A stretch of DNA of 64,000 nt from Membranipora membranacea (lineage: Eukaryota > Bryozoa > Gymnolaemata > Cheilostomatida > Membraniporidae), in assembly GCA_914767715.1 (NCBI GenBank), contig OU612075.1:2356001-2420000 (forward strand), written 5' to 3'. The translations under genes and the position numbers were made by a program. The notes under the pieces were generated by a model. That model worked only from the letters and a program-made list of their open reading frames with translations, was not told the DNA's origin and did not search any database. Positions within the stretch are counted from its first letter, which is position 1. The number at the start of each line of letters is the position of its first letter. Shown in pieces: positions 47,045-59,377 of the stretch.

Positions 47045-49079
47045 ATGTCACTGCAAGATACAACAGCTTTTGATTTTAGCTCGGATGACGAGGGAAGTCA
47101 TTATAGGCATGGCGCTGCCAGCACCTCTACCCCACGTACAAGGATTGATCAAACAGCTTCGATATTTTATACACCACCTTCTGCGATACTTTTATCCAGA
47201 GAGTCCCTCATGGAATGTACTAACAATTATTCTTTATCAGACCCTGTACTCGGAAGGTCATCCATTATCGCTGACCCAGCAACGCCGAGAGCGGGACATT
47301 TACGCTATTTGCCTCAGTCGGATCTAAAAATCTATCGAACACAAATCTACAACTGATACGCATATCTGCCGCAAAAATATGATCTTTCAATCCTGTAAGT
47401 ATTGAAAAGTCTTCTGATAATTTGCTGCACTGACCAGGATTACCCTAAGTCCTCAGTATCAGCAGTCTTGTGATTAATGTTTTGAATTTCAGATTGGGAT
47501 TATAAAGGCTATTTCTCAAGCTAATCATGCATCAAAATGAGCCCAAAATTGACCATCTTGGAGCACCAGTAATGCTATGAGGCGTTGGAGTTGACCCCTT
47601 CAATATTCACTCATGAGATTGGAAAGCCTGGGCGTGAGGTCACACCGGAGTTGTCGACTAATATTCGGCATTTTTCGTTAATGGAACTATTAGAGTGAAG
47701 CCAACCTTTTACACCTCAAATTCTGCTTCAATATCCTTCAATTCAATTCGGATTAATCTCTGTGATTAAAATTTGTTTTATCAAATCTTGAAGAAATAGC
47801 ATGAGTTTTAAGCTTTTTTATGGTTTTTGACATCATACCAACCTACGCAAGGCTCGCGGGCCAGCGTCAGCAAGGCCTCAGTCTGATAAGTCATAACTTC
47901 AGTCTTAATTTCTTAATTGAGCTGTTCTTAGGCTCATTTCTAAGCTTATAACCTGGAGCAGTTTCTTTGGTTATTTAAAGGTTTATTCCATGTATGATTT
48001 AACAAAGATTTTTGTTCAACTAAGATGCAACTTGCAACCAATAAAAACTCAGTTTTTCTGGTCAGCATCAATATTTTTCCCTGCTAATTTGGCGCTATTC
48101 AACTGGACTATAATTTATAGGACAAAATGTATATGTATTTCTATATACTATTAATCATAGCAGATTGATAATCTCATCTAAGCTACTTATATTTTCGGAA
48201 AAAATTGGAATGCAAGCACTTTCTGCTGACATATTATCGCTTGTGCTCACTGTTCACTATCTTTCTCTAGATACGAACATACTGCGAACCAGGAAGTGGC
48301 TCTCGAGTATGCCAGCAGTATTCGTCAGTTGCCAATTCCGATAGAAAGGATACGGAACAGGGATATCATGCTTATGACTAGACGGAAATACAATGTAGAA
48401 AGGCACAAAATTAAAGATACAGACAAAAGAAAGGATAGCCGATCTAAGTCAACAAAAAAGAAAAATGTAGGTGAATTTATTATGTGCAAATATTTTATTC
48501 TTATCAATCAAAAGCGAAATGATGTAGCCAATATTTCATATCACTAGATAGGAATTTTTAGACTGTATTGATCGGCTGACAGCTAATTGTGATTAGGGAT
48601 TATTTCTTGGGACGGCTGCTGTAGAAACTTGTTGGCAACTGCTTAGTCAAGTAGATTTCTGAATGAGGCTAAAAGTTTTTAACTTTAAACAAAAACAGAG
48701 CTTTCTCTGAACTTTAAATCTGGGATCCCTCTCACGTTATAGCAATCCGCTCCTAGAACTTTTGCAATTTATTAAATATGTTAATCTTCTCTGCTCTGTA
48801 TTTTAGAAATTACGGAATAGGATTACGAGGATCAAAAAAGGCCTGGGTTTGAGCATGGACGACATCAATAACCTACAGCTACATACAGACCTTATGTCTT
48901 CAGAGGATGAAGGAGTATGCCATCCTCCATCTTTTCGGTTACCGTCCTGCACGGCGTATTTACACGGGACTGTGGATAAAGTTAAATTGAGAGGGAGACA
49001 ACTTGATGGCGTTGTTGGTAGTGTGCGACGCAAACGAATGCCAAGCCATTTGCTTGGAAACAAAAACTGTACATTTTAA
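47045..49079 (+). CDS. Second gene of the CACTA element, basic protein of about 226 aa (tentative model)
   Basis: Starts 284 bases from, and divergent to, the transposase ATG. Exons 2 (48271-48466) and 3 (48807-49079) have good acceptors and agree in phase. They encode a Lys/Arg-rich stretch (RRKYNVERHKIKDTDKRKD, KSTKKKN, LRNRITRIKKGLGLSMDDI) and a tail ending SHLLGNKNCTF. Exon 1 is modelled as 47045-47256 using a weak donor (GGAAG|GTCATC) that gives the right phase; read on, it stops at 47356. The N-terminus has an acidic FDFSSDDEGS. CACTA elements often carry a second DNA-binding protein (TNPA-like), so that role is plausible, but I recognise no domain. Confidence 0.55.
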
Positions 49080-49279
49080 TTGCTCAAGAGAAACACAACC
49101 GGACATTCAATATTCAATTTACGCTTAAATCAATTTTCAACTTCAATATAATAGTGTAAACCTGATTTCCACTGTGATCATTGATAAGACATTTTCTGAC
49201 AGTTAAAGTAAAGCCTTATTTTAATCCATCAAGCCTAACTGTAATTTCAGCTTTCATGTAAATGTCATACAATCTTTGG

Positions 49280-49922
49280 ATAATAGTTTCTCAAATGCTT
49301 ACTTATTAGGCTGTCGTGTATTTTGATGACCACCAATACTAGGTATATTTTTTATGGGCTTGTGTCAGTATGAATTTCGCGAATTATTTTCTGAATAAAT
49401 GACCGCTTGATTATGAAAAATTTCTGTCAGCTCTGATTTAACTCCTCACTTCAATCCATCATGCCTATTTACAATCTCAGCTTTCACGTCATAAACTACA
49501 TGTTTGAATCTCAAAATGTGCTGTTGTATTCCTAATGAATCTATAAATATCACCAGTTATACAACTCGAGTCGCAGATTTTGTCTGATTAAATAGAATAA
49601 CATCACAAATTAATGATCACTTGGATGAGAAAATTCAAACCAAAAAATAAAGTCCATATTTTGCACCCGGTCTCAATTATTGCAATTCTGAGACAAAATA
49701 GATCTTGTCATCTCGACTTTACTGCTGTGCAATCTTAGCTTGTGCTGTTTCCTAATGAATATATAAATATCACCAGTTATACATCTCGAGTTGCAATTGT
49801 TTGAAGTTGGTATTGTTATCCTGTATCAATACTGCTTTGTAAATCCTGACAATGAATGGCATGGACTACATTGTTATTTGGGAAGATAACTCTTACAAAT
49901 AACAGATAACAAAATCTGTATG
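49280..49922 (-). repeat. Right terminal arm of the CACTA element
   Basis: Inverse of the two left-arm parts. It contains internal duplications (CCTAATGAATxTATAAATATCACC at about 49530 and 49750). The stretch 49660-49690 has no Harbinger insertion. Confidence 0.75.
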
Positions 49923-51265
49923 TATTACCTAGGTAAAAACTCCCAGTAAATTTCCCTAACGTATTGGGATGTTTTCTTGAACTGCAATTTTAGCCTGTCC
50001 ATATTATCAATGTACTATTATCTCCTGTGTGGTTGTGCAGCAACCCACTGGTGTGAATTGTCATGTTTGTATCAATTAAAAGTTTGACAAATTGTTTGAC
50101 ATTGTGGTATTAGGTCAGTGTAATGTTCTATTAATAATTAGTTAAATTTCATCAAGATCATCGAAGCTTGTTTACTGTCCCTGTGCTGATAAATCTAAGA
50201 TCTGTGGTGTGTAAGAAACCCTACTATGTCTAATTATTTAAATTTTATTATGATTTTCCAGGCATGTTTACTGATAAATCTAAGATCTGTGGTATGGAAC
50301 AAACCCTAGTATAAATAAACATTTTTATAGACCTAAATTTCCATTGCAATATTTTAATTGTAAACAATAACAAACTCTTCATATCAAGCATCTTTAAAAC
50401 CCAAATTTCAATACACTGCACTGCATGATTTCACTGCAGTAAATCCAGAGATGGTCTGATAGTGAAGGACTCAATTCATTTTGTTTTTTAACTAAGTTTT
50501 CGGCAATTTTTCATCATTACGTCTCCAGCAGCACAACATACAACATGTGAAACCTGGACGCCAAGTATTGTAAAATCAGAATTATTCTGGTACTTCTCTG
50601 ACATTATATATTATTCTGAATTATACGAATAATATTTTATATCTCAATACTTATACTCAGCTGCCCTAACATAAGCAGCAACCACTAAATAGCCTCTCCT
50701 TGGATGGTGCAATCAAGGTAAATTTACATTTTATCTTTTTGTCGTTATATATTTCACAATCCAGGAATAACCTGTTTTTATTTGTAATTTGCATAATTAG
50801 ATTTAGAATAATTTGCACTAATTTTGAGCCATTGTTATCTAATGTTTAGTCTTCCAATTATTTTACAGCTGTGCTGTTCTCAAGATCAATTTGTTTTACA
50901 TGACTCATTTTATATCAAAGTTCTCAAAACCTTTACAAAAATGTTATATGTTAACCTTATTATTTTAGTTTCACGGTGTTATCGTGCATAGTTAGAATCC
51001 AATAAAAGAATTGATGCCACATAGCATCAGTAAAAACTAAAGCACTTCGATTAATCCGAGAGAGCCGCTACAGTCAGACTCATGCTAACAGAATGAATAA
51101 GGTTTTCCGGTGAGGATTGTGGCAGTGTTATTTTCTTTGATTCTTGAATTTAATAAATTTCGCCAAATTCAAAATCCTGTAATTTATTTCTTATGTCATG
51201 TTTACAGTAGTACAACCATCGCTGGAAAGCAAATGAAACACAATTATTTTTTTCTTCTTCTACAG
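49923..51265. other. Intergenic stretch upstream of Gly/Tyr-rich gene 4
   Basis: A direct repeat (CTGATAAATCTAAGATCTG) occurs near 50188 and 50270. No TATA block like that of the other three paralogs is seen. A donor-like CCG|GTGAGG at about 51109 might end an untranslated exon. Confidence 0.45.
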
Positions 51266-51273
51266 CCGAAATC

Positions 51274-52183
51274 ATGAAGTGTGTCATCGCTCTCGCCGCC
51301 ATCATTGCTGTCGTTGCCGCTGCCGGGTAAGCCTACTTAATTTCTATCTGTTGCTCCCAAAATGTTGCTTACCGGTATAGAGTCATTATATACTAGTAGT
51401 TATATCAGTATACATTAATGACTCAACGTCAATACTTGATTGAAAGAAAACATAACATAACTTGAAATTTGAAACTTTTTATCCCTACACCGGGACAGAC
51501 AACTCCAAAGTATGCATCAGTTTTTTACTTAGGATAATTTTGCAGACACGCATATTTTGATGTTTTCTATGTCCATTTTGTTTTGTAGTTACGACCACAG
51601 CAGTTCCAGCTCCAGCAGCGCCTCCTACGAGGTCGCCAAGTCCGCCTACGGAGTTTACAACCATGGATACGGATACAACCGTGGATACGGACTCCTCAAC
51701 AGTGGATGCAACAAGGGATACGGACTCTACAACCGCGGATACGGATACGGACGTCGTGTTGCTGCCAAGAAGGTCGTTGCCAGCGGAAGCTACAGCGTTG
51801 AGTACACCAACAAGTACGGTCAATCCAAGTCTGCCAGCCACTCCTACGAGGTCACCAGAACCGTCGGAGCTTACAACCGCGGATACGGATATGGACGCCG
51901 CACTGCTGGATATGGATACGGACGCCGTAACCTCGGATACGGATATAACCGCAAGAGCTGTAAGTAAATGATAGAGAATCTTGAGTGTACTTTTTCTTTG
52001 AAATGAAGTATGAAAAGCCAGAAATTAAATTCTCATCTAGAGAACAGATCTGTTAAGCATCTTATGTCAGGTCCAGTTCAAACATTTTTAAAGACCTTTA
52101 ACTAAATCAGCCAACATTGTCTGCTCTGCTGGTCACATGACTCATATGCCACCCCTGTTTTATTTGTAGACGGACTCTACTAA
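51274..52183 (+). CDS. Secreted Gly/Tyr-rich repeat protein 4 (145 aa)
   Basis: Coding exons 51274-51326, 51589-51959 and 52170-52183, phases 2 and 1, total 438 bases. The acceptor TCTACAG lies eight bases before the ATG, so an untranslated exon precedes it. Signal peptide MKCVIALAAIIAVVAAAG. The mature start is more Ser-rich (YDHSSSSSSSASYEV). The body keeps the paralog core (SGSYSVEYTNKYGQ, SASHSYEVTRTVG) but the front repeats are more diverged (GLLNSGCNKGYGL) and include a Cys. The tail is GYGYGRR and GRRNLGYGYNRKSYGLY. It lacks the YP in front of the AKKVVASGSY core. Probably an extracellular structural protein (inference). Confidence 0.87.
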
Positions 52184-52292
52184 ACTCGTTAACCAATCAG
52201 GACACACAATACTCTCAGGCTGAACTGAAATACTCAGGAATCAATGTTCGTGTTGATGCATTTCTCTGTATGATTTTTGGTTGGATTCAATT

Positions 52293-52298
52293 AATAAA
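52293..52298 (+). terminator. Polyadenylation signal of Gly/Tyr-rich gene 4
   Basis: AATAAA 110 bases after the stop codon. Confidence 0.65.
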
Positions 52299-52689
52299 TT
52301 TTGATTGCATTTGATAAAAAGTCTTATTGATAAAAATGTTGCACTGCTATTATTTTCCAATAATCATAGTCTTGGCTGCAATAATGGTGAAAGCGGACTG
52401 TAACATCATCTTGTGTTGTGGATAAGCTAAGCTCAATCTTATCTAAGAGCTGAGTTATTCCTGTCACCAGGCATCATAAGTTATATCAGAACTTTCAGCC
52501 TTACAGATACTCATAGCCAAAGTACCAATAGCCAATTTGTTTTTTGGTAATTGGCTGAGCTGAGAAACAGTGTAACAAAAACTATAACAATAAGAATAGT
52601 TGTTTCTCCCTGTGGTAAGGGCAGATAACTTTCAAAGTGATTAATTAATAGAGACTATAATTTCATTGCTGTCAGCTTGATCATGCTTA

Positions 52690-52990
52690 TGCTTTATGAT
52701 TAGTCATCACTTGAACTTGCTCACATACAGAGCATTTGGGATCTCCTTCCTTGTCTTCCGCACATCTGATATCAAGCCAGTCGAAAAAAACACATTCAGA
52801 ACAGAACTTTTTTTCTGCAGGGCCATCACACCAAGTTAACGGGATTTCAAACTTTAACGGAGTGGTTTGGGTGTGCCGTGAGGTGACGACCCAAGTTGAA
52901 AATAATGATTTGGCCGCATGATAAAGCGAGCGTTTGCACTGTCGATGATGAGTTGATCTGAAAATAGGACAGTTCTGTTCAGATCTTTGC
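52690..52990 (-). pseudogene. Possible relic of a zinc-finger (RING-like) exon
   Basis: On the minus strand the frame ends EKKFCSECVFFDWLDIRCAE, then GDPKCSVCE. The DNA after CSVCE (GAGCAAGTTCAAGTGATG) resembles the exon 1/intron 1 junction of the plus-strand TRIM gene (AAGTAAGTTCAAGTGATG), with the donor GT lost. Only the last Cys pair aligns convincingly, so descent from a TRIM RING exon is tentative. Confidence 0.4.
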
Positions 52991-52999
52991 ATTCCTATT

Positions 53000-54012
53000 T
53001 TCTATGAGATCACATTCATAAAAGAGCACATTGTTGAATTTTATGGAAAATAGTTAATTATACCTGACAGAGTGTTTAATTATTTTGTATTAAAAATAAT
53101 AATTTTTTTTATTCACAAATAACATGCTTACCCAGTGTGATATGATATCAAAAATAGAAAAGTTTCAAGGATCATGAAGGGGCTACACAGAACAAAATAT
53201 GATCACAAGTGATCTAATATGTGGCAGTGTTCAGTATATAGTTAGGCTGTCAAACTAATTAGTGGCGAATGGCCATGATAAAAAGAAGTATAGTTTATCA
53301 TAAAATATCAAATTGATTTTTTCTAGCTCTCTTACTGAGCAAATTCTGCCATGTATAAGTTTAAAACACAAATTATATTACAAAATAAAACAGACAACAA
53401 TCTCACTTGAGAATCAAATGTCATTTATATAAAACAGTCAATCAGTAATAATATATGAATCTAATGTATTTTTGAGAAATTTCAAAGGGTAGTTGTAGTG
53501 GTGAGGTTAAAGCTGACACCAGTTTCCCTTGTATAGAGCACTTAAATTTTACATCCTATGTCTGTAGGACTGGGTAGTGCCAACCAACATACAAATACCG
53601 CTCTCTGTAGCTACAGAGAGAAATAAAGTTTATAAATGAAACAAGTTTTATGAACAATTGGTGAATTTGTTGGTCTAGTCTGTCAGCCGATTCCAGCTAG
53701 GCTGGAAGAGTACATCATAGAATTTGACTGATGCCATAGATGCAAATCATTTAGAAAGATATTGTGTGGTATATATAAATATCAATATCAATGGCTGCAT
53801 TTGATCAACAAGTTACAACCAAGAAGCCTTTTTTATATCATTAGCCATGCCCATAAGGAACAATACAATTCGCATTATCCAAAAAGTATGATGGAAGGAC
53901 ACTTGGTATGGAGGGAGCAGTTTGATGCAAAATATTGATAAGCAAAGACTTTAATGAAATAATACACTACTTACTACATGTCCATCCATAAGAGCTATCC
54001 AAGCTTCTAATC
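53000..54012. other. 3' flank of TRIM copy 2, no gene seen
   Basis: AT-rich. A hairpin CTCTCTGTAGCTACAGAGAG lies at about 53602-53621. Confidence 0.5.
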
Positions 54013-57000
54013 TTACTTCAGTTTGTAGAAGAGAACAGCGTTCTCATCAGGTCTGGGTATTATGACAGAATCCCCATCAACGCATATATCATTAACATAG
54101 GAGGCTTCTGGTCGGTCTACTGGATTGCGCAGTTCTCTCAAAAGATTTCCTAAAATTTTTTGAAATATGACCGGATGCAAATAGATCATGTCATTGACAG
54201 TGTCATTGAATAGAAACCTGATTCATGCACCCTGATCTGTCGTTTGTGAAGTGAAACAGATGGGTTAAACCTAGATGGGACTCTATAAACAGCTAAAGTG
54301 AGGCACCTGATAATCACTACATTTCCACGGTAGTGTTGAGGTCGACCTGAGGCTAATAAGCCTTAGCTTTGAGCTATGGAACTGCCTCCGAGATCGCCCT
54401 GAGCTCCAAGGCTCAGGTCGCACATTTCGGCTCGCACAACCAAGAGCTCTTTGGTTAGCATCAAAGACTCTGACGAGGCAGGCCGGGGTTCAAGTCCCGT
54501 TGGTGGCAGAATTTTTGATGTTTTTTTTCTCAGCTCTACCATGGGAATGACTGCATATTTCGAGATCGAGCCAAGAGGTGACAACTCAGCTCGATCTAGT
54601 CCGACCTCGAAACTCACATGGAAACATGGTGATTGGGCATGATGTTATGACATTGGATTGTGTAATAGCAATGATGCTATCATTGATTTCCAGTGCACAG
54701 TCTCGGTTTTTTGTTGATAACTAGATCAAACTCGATCAGATTTTGGGTTTGAAAATCGCTCATTTTTCAGCATCTTGTTATCAATTTTATGTTGTTTTCT
54801 CTCTCAAATAAATTCTAGGTGTACATTAATATTTGACTGAATCAATTTTTAAACTCACACTCAAGATCCAGACAAAATTCAACGAGTTATCAATCAAAAC
54901 CTGGGATGTGGACGGAAGTCAATGACAACACCGTAGACTTAATAATAAACTTGGAAGGACACCCTATGGAGCATGGGTATAAATTATGAGTGACTTTACG
55001 ACATTGAATTGTGTAGTAAAGTTGGTGTAATTATCAAATTGCAGTCAACATATATATATATATATATATACACTGTATATATATATATATACACACAGTA
55101 TATATATATACACTTTATATATATATATACACTGTATATATATATATATACACTGTATATATATATACTGTGTATGATTATAAGGTCTATTTTTAGATCT
55201 AGATATGCAGTTAACCTGTGTTTATGTCGTGTAGGGAGAGCTTAGTCTGTTTGCTAATGTCACCTTTACAAACAAGCGCGAGCTTTCTGTTTAATTTTGT
55301 AATGACAGTCGGTGTAGCAGTCTCATCAGACCTCCATTCTACAGCTCCAGATGTCAGATTAAATTTGTATAGATGTGGCTTGGTCCAAAAGTTTGTGACT
55401 AAGATTGAGTCACCCTCTGAGAAACATAATGACACTTTATCATCACCAATTAAATCACACTTGACACTGTGTGTTGTTTTCCCAGTCAGACTGTAGATGA
55501 TAAATCTTTTTCCGGTTCTGTCAGCGATAACAAGCTGATTATTGACGATGGTGAGAGCCCGAGACAAATAGGGAAGGGTACATCTATCTTCATGATTCCA
55601 GGTGTGCAGCTGTGTACCATTCAGATCATATACATGAACTAAATGAGGCTGGCCTACCACCAGTATGTACAGTCTGTCCTCATGAGCGATGATGCCAGTC
55701 GGAAATCCTGGTAATTTGATGAATGACTCAGTAACATTTCCATCTTGATCGATTCTGTCAACCTTATTGTTTACGTTCCCTACATATGTGAATCCTTTAT
55801 AGCGGCAAACTCTTACTGGCCGGGCAACTGCAACTTGTTTGACCAGCTGAATGGATGTTGGAGATAGTGGTTGCTCGTTATCTGCTGATCCACCTGGAGG
55901 CTTGATAATGATGTCATTAGCAGCTTCAATCTTCATCTCAATATCTCTGAACTCTGTCGCTAATAAACAAACAAAGATTTTTATCAAAGAAAATTACGTT
56001 GCTGTATAGAAAACAATATATTCAACACTGTGATCAGTCTTATGTTGTAGTATTTCATGGCTATTGACAAGTGGCAGATTTTCACACTATACTTAATATT
56101 GAATCAGTGAACACAAATTAGTTTATGAAGGATTCTGCCTATTTTAACACCCGTTCATACCCTCTGTGAACAGGCCAAATAAGGTTTGCATACACAGGAC
56201 TGTCAAACTTGATTTCAGACATAGCATGACAAATAGATGGGTATATCAGATTCCAATGGCTATGAATTCTCTAACCTTACCCGTTCTGACAAGCGATTGC
56301 TGCCCCTGGATTGTTATTCCAGGAAACTTTTGTCTCATAAATGCATCCATTCGCTTTAAAAATGATTCTCTTGCATTTAGAACATCAACCTGAAATTGTG
56401 GAAAAAAACATTACTTGATAGATAGGTGATTGCAATGGTTAATCATGTTTTTGGTATAATTGATCAGCAAACTGCCCAAATTTTGGTTAGATGCCACCAT
56501 AATAATCAAAATATTATAATACGGAAAACAATTTATGATGATATTGATCTACAGATGCTGAAAGAAGTATATCTAAATGTAGCATGTCCGCAAAGACATG
56601 ACAAAATATGTTTGTCATAACGGAAATGTGCATAATATATCTTTGTTCTTCTTGCTAAACTTTATTGGCAATCCTTTTTTAAAAATATTTATTGACAAGA
56701 ATGTTCATCATTTAAATGATGATTGTTGTCAATTTAAAAATTATTTTAGGAAATGGTCACTAAAACAATGAGTGGTTGACCATTGTCATTGAGGGGTACC
56801 TGCTCAGTCATACCTCTAGTTGTCTACTCATACAAAAAATAGGCTGTGCGACTTAGATAAGCATTGCAAAGAAGGGGTACAAAGTGACTTTAACCTCCAA
56901 CTGGCCAGTTCATTGGCAATATGAACATTAACACAGTTCCAATGATTTTAAAGTTAACGAGCTTTAAATACAATGAAAATAACAAGATATGACAAACTTT

Positions 57001-59377
57001 AAGTTCTAGTAACTTACCACATGCCTCTGTGAGATATCCTGTCTCACACTCATCAGAGACTCATGTAGTTCTGATAGTTTAGTTCCTGCCTTCTCTTTGT
57101 ACTCAGAGAGCTGTTCTTTACCTTGACCTCTTGACCTTCTTTGTTCATCCTCTAGTGCTGCATATTTGGCATTTATCTCCCTCAGCTACAATCACCAGAA
57201 ATACTACTGCTGAGCAATTCAACATTTATATGGGCTTCGAACCTCCAACCGCAAACTTGGAGTATTCTAAAACCCAAACCCAGGATAAGATAATGGTTGA
57301 AGGCTGTAAGCCTTCTAATATTTTAAATAAACTTCTACAGGCTGAACTCTGCTACCTGTGAGCCAGGGAGAAAGATTGCAGTAAACGGCCGTGTAATTTA
57401 TATGATCCCAACACGAGTACATATCTGAGAACCCTCTACGGGGAAGGTTTGCAAGGAGTGGGAGTAATGCTTAAGAAAATGTCTGAAAATTGTGCATTCA
57501 TTGATAGATTTAGGTTTGATGACTCAAATGTTTTGATAGTTGAAGTGTAGAAAAGAATACCTGCACATCTCTAGCCGCATGAAGAGTAGAGATTGATTGC
57601 TCTGTCTCGATGTCCCACCGACTCAAACTCAAAGTTGTCTCCTTGACGATGGCAGAAAACTCATCAAACCGATCCTCTACTTCCTGTTTAAGTGGCTCCA
57701 GATACTGAGTGAACTCCTTCTCCAACTCAATCAGGGCCATCAGGTTGTGAGGTCTACCTGTGAACGACAAACTTGTTGTTTCGATTTATTCATTTGTGGA
57801 TCTCAGCTGTACTGCTGTAACTGATAAAATGACGGTAAAATCCAAGTCAATCTCGCGTCAGTAGGTTTCAACTTTCAGCAGGCCGTGAGTTGTTACATTC
57901 TTATGAACGTGCCGAGTCAAAGTATTAGAATAGGGATAGTCGACAGTCTTTACATATTATGATGGTTACTTGGGCTTACCATTCTCACAGTTACCAGATG
58001 ATGATATACAGAGAGGACACAGTATTTTCCAGCATGTTTTACATCCGATGGTAACAGGCTCTGATTTGTGATGCTCACAGTAGCGCAGCTCTTCAGAGAG
58101 AGCGGACTCTTTGTGAGCCTTAATAGATATCATCCTATGACCTTCGTTAAGGACTTCATGCATCTAAAATTAAGTTGAAATAAAGATTAAATTTTCGCCC
58201 ACAGCAAAATAGTCAGACTTAACTTGCATGAATCTATCCTTATCCCTGGTGTAAGCCATTCCTGGTGATGCTTCAGACTCGCCTCGGACTTTTGCCTCCC
58301 CTGCCAATTTTTCTAATCTACGGCCCTGTTTAACTCCACTGACCTCCTCATGCACAGCGCAGTATTTCCTTTTACACTCAGTACAGAATACTTTAGCTGT
58401 CTGACTCTGCACTCCTGCCTTCTTACAAGGATCACAGATAGAGTCAACTCCCACTAAAGCAGTTGGTAGCTCATCTATAGACAGCTTATACTGTGTTCTT
58501 GTGAAGTAGAAATCAACAAGGTGCATTATGGTAGCAGCACAAACAAGCTCTTAATGTAGGTAAACTGTTTCATGTTCAGATAAACCTGTCCTACTCTGAG
58601 CAGACTATAGCCTAGTGATGGCAAAGTCTCGGTCCCGGTCTCGTCTCATGAGACTTGCCCACTCGAGACAGACACTGTTGATAAATGTCGAAAGCTGTTC
58701 ATCATAAACAATGTTTTTGTCACATTTCTTTTCCACGGTTTTTGGTTTTTCTTTAAACCAAAAAATCAAAAAACAGTGGCCAATGCCAATAAAGTAGCAG
58801 TTTCAATTTTATCGGCATCGATATATGTCTCGGTCTGGTATCGGTCTCGAATTTTGTTGCTGTCTTGGTCTCACCCTGTCTCGCCAAAATCTGACAATTT
58901 GCCATCACTACTATAAGCAGTCCATAAGTATAAAAGCACTGACAGCAATATTTTCCCTATCTTCCGAGAATACAAAATGTTTTATCAGCCATCATTTAAC
59001 TTCCCACAATAGATAAGGTCAAACAATAATCATCAAGAGTCTGGGAATTTAGGTGGTTGCAACCTGAAAGAAAATTCTTTAACTCTCATTGTAGGGATTG
59101 GGCTTGCTAGGCTTCGATATAGATTTACTCAGAATTGCATTCCATGATTCAAGTTTTTTCAATGGATTCTCGATATCTCAATCATGAAGGCCACTACATG
59201 AACTTACTCGCATATGGAACATTTGACAGACTTCCCGTCTCCTTTCTGATCCTCCAGACATTTGACACAGACTATATGCTGACATGGTAGACTCTTTGGG
59301 TTCAGTAAGTAGCCTTCTACCTCCAGGCAGGTACTACAGGATATGACAACTCCATCTTCAGGCTGAGCAGTAGCCAT
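54013..59377 (-). CDS. TRIM-like RING/B-box/coiled-coil/beta-propeller protein, copy 2 (660 aa)
   Basis: Eight minus-strand exons: 59208-59377, 58224-58497, 57980-58163, 57561-57757, 57018-57185, 56281-56389, 55216-55959 and 54013-54149. Phases 2, 0, 1, 0, 0, 1, 1; total 1983 bases. RING ligands are C14, C17, C32, H34, C37, C40, C53 and C56. B-box 1 (CDPC, CTEC, CAVH) and B-box 2 (CEHH, CKTC, CPLC) follow, then a coiled coil to about residue 330. A C-terminal propeller has repeats such as YVGNVNNKVDRIDQDGN, VHVYDLNGTQLHTW and LYKFNLTSGAVEW. It ends ...NAVLFYKLK. Likely a cytoplasmic E3 ubiquitin ligase (family knowledge). Exons 6, 7 and 5 match the plus-strand gene base for base in length (109, 744, 168), so the two are paralogs. 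Here the inter-B-box linker in exon 2 is 40 residues longer. Confidence 0.9.
54437..54508 (+). other. tRNA-derived sequence (SINE head or tRNA relic)
   Basis: Contains TGGTTAGCATC (A-box-like) and GGTTCAAGTCC (a perfect B box) with a CGGGG/CCCG T-stem. The 3' TTGGTGGC pairs only partly with the 5' side. It is followed by a T-rich tail and sits in the last intron of TRIM copy 2. The D and anticodon arms do not fold well, so a working tRNA is unlikely. Confidence 0.5.
55028..55170. repeat. TA microsatellite
   Basis: Runs of (TA)n broken by CACTGTA units, in the intron between exons 7 and 8 of TRIM copy 2. Confidence 0.95.

Larger units (their letters stand above)
30241..49922. mobile_element. 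CACTA (EnSpm) DNA transposon, about 19.7 kb with nested insertions
   Basis: The left end reads CACTACAGATTTTG at 30241 and the right end is the inverse, CAAAATCTGTATG at 49922, with one base missing from the CACTA motif. TATT lies directly outside both ends (30237-30240 and 49923-49926). The ends continue as long inverted arms: 30241-30502 plus 36647-36930 on the left, 49280-49922 on the right. Inside are a spliced transposase gene (minus, 37053-46761) of the Transposase_21/DUF4218 type and a divergent second gene (plus, 47045-49079). Nested inside are a Harbinger element, a foldback element and tandem repeats. CACTA families usually have short terminal repeats, so the arm length is unusual. 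Confidence 0.82.

Noticed and set aside
47070-47327. Alternative 85-codon frame at the start of the CACTA second gene
   Set aside because: It has no ATG at its start and its phase does not fit exon 2. The overlapping ATG frame with an acidic start does, although weakly.
54437-54508. Functional tRNA gene
   Set aside because: The acceptor stem is only partly paired and the D and anticodon arms do not fold convincingly.
55009-55245. 78-codon ORF rich in Tyr and Ile
   Set aside because: Produced by the TA microsatellite.
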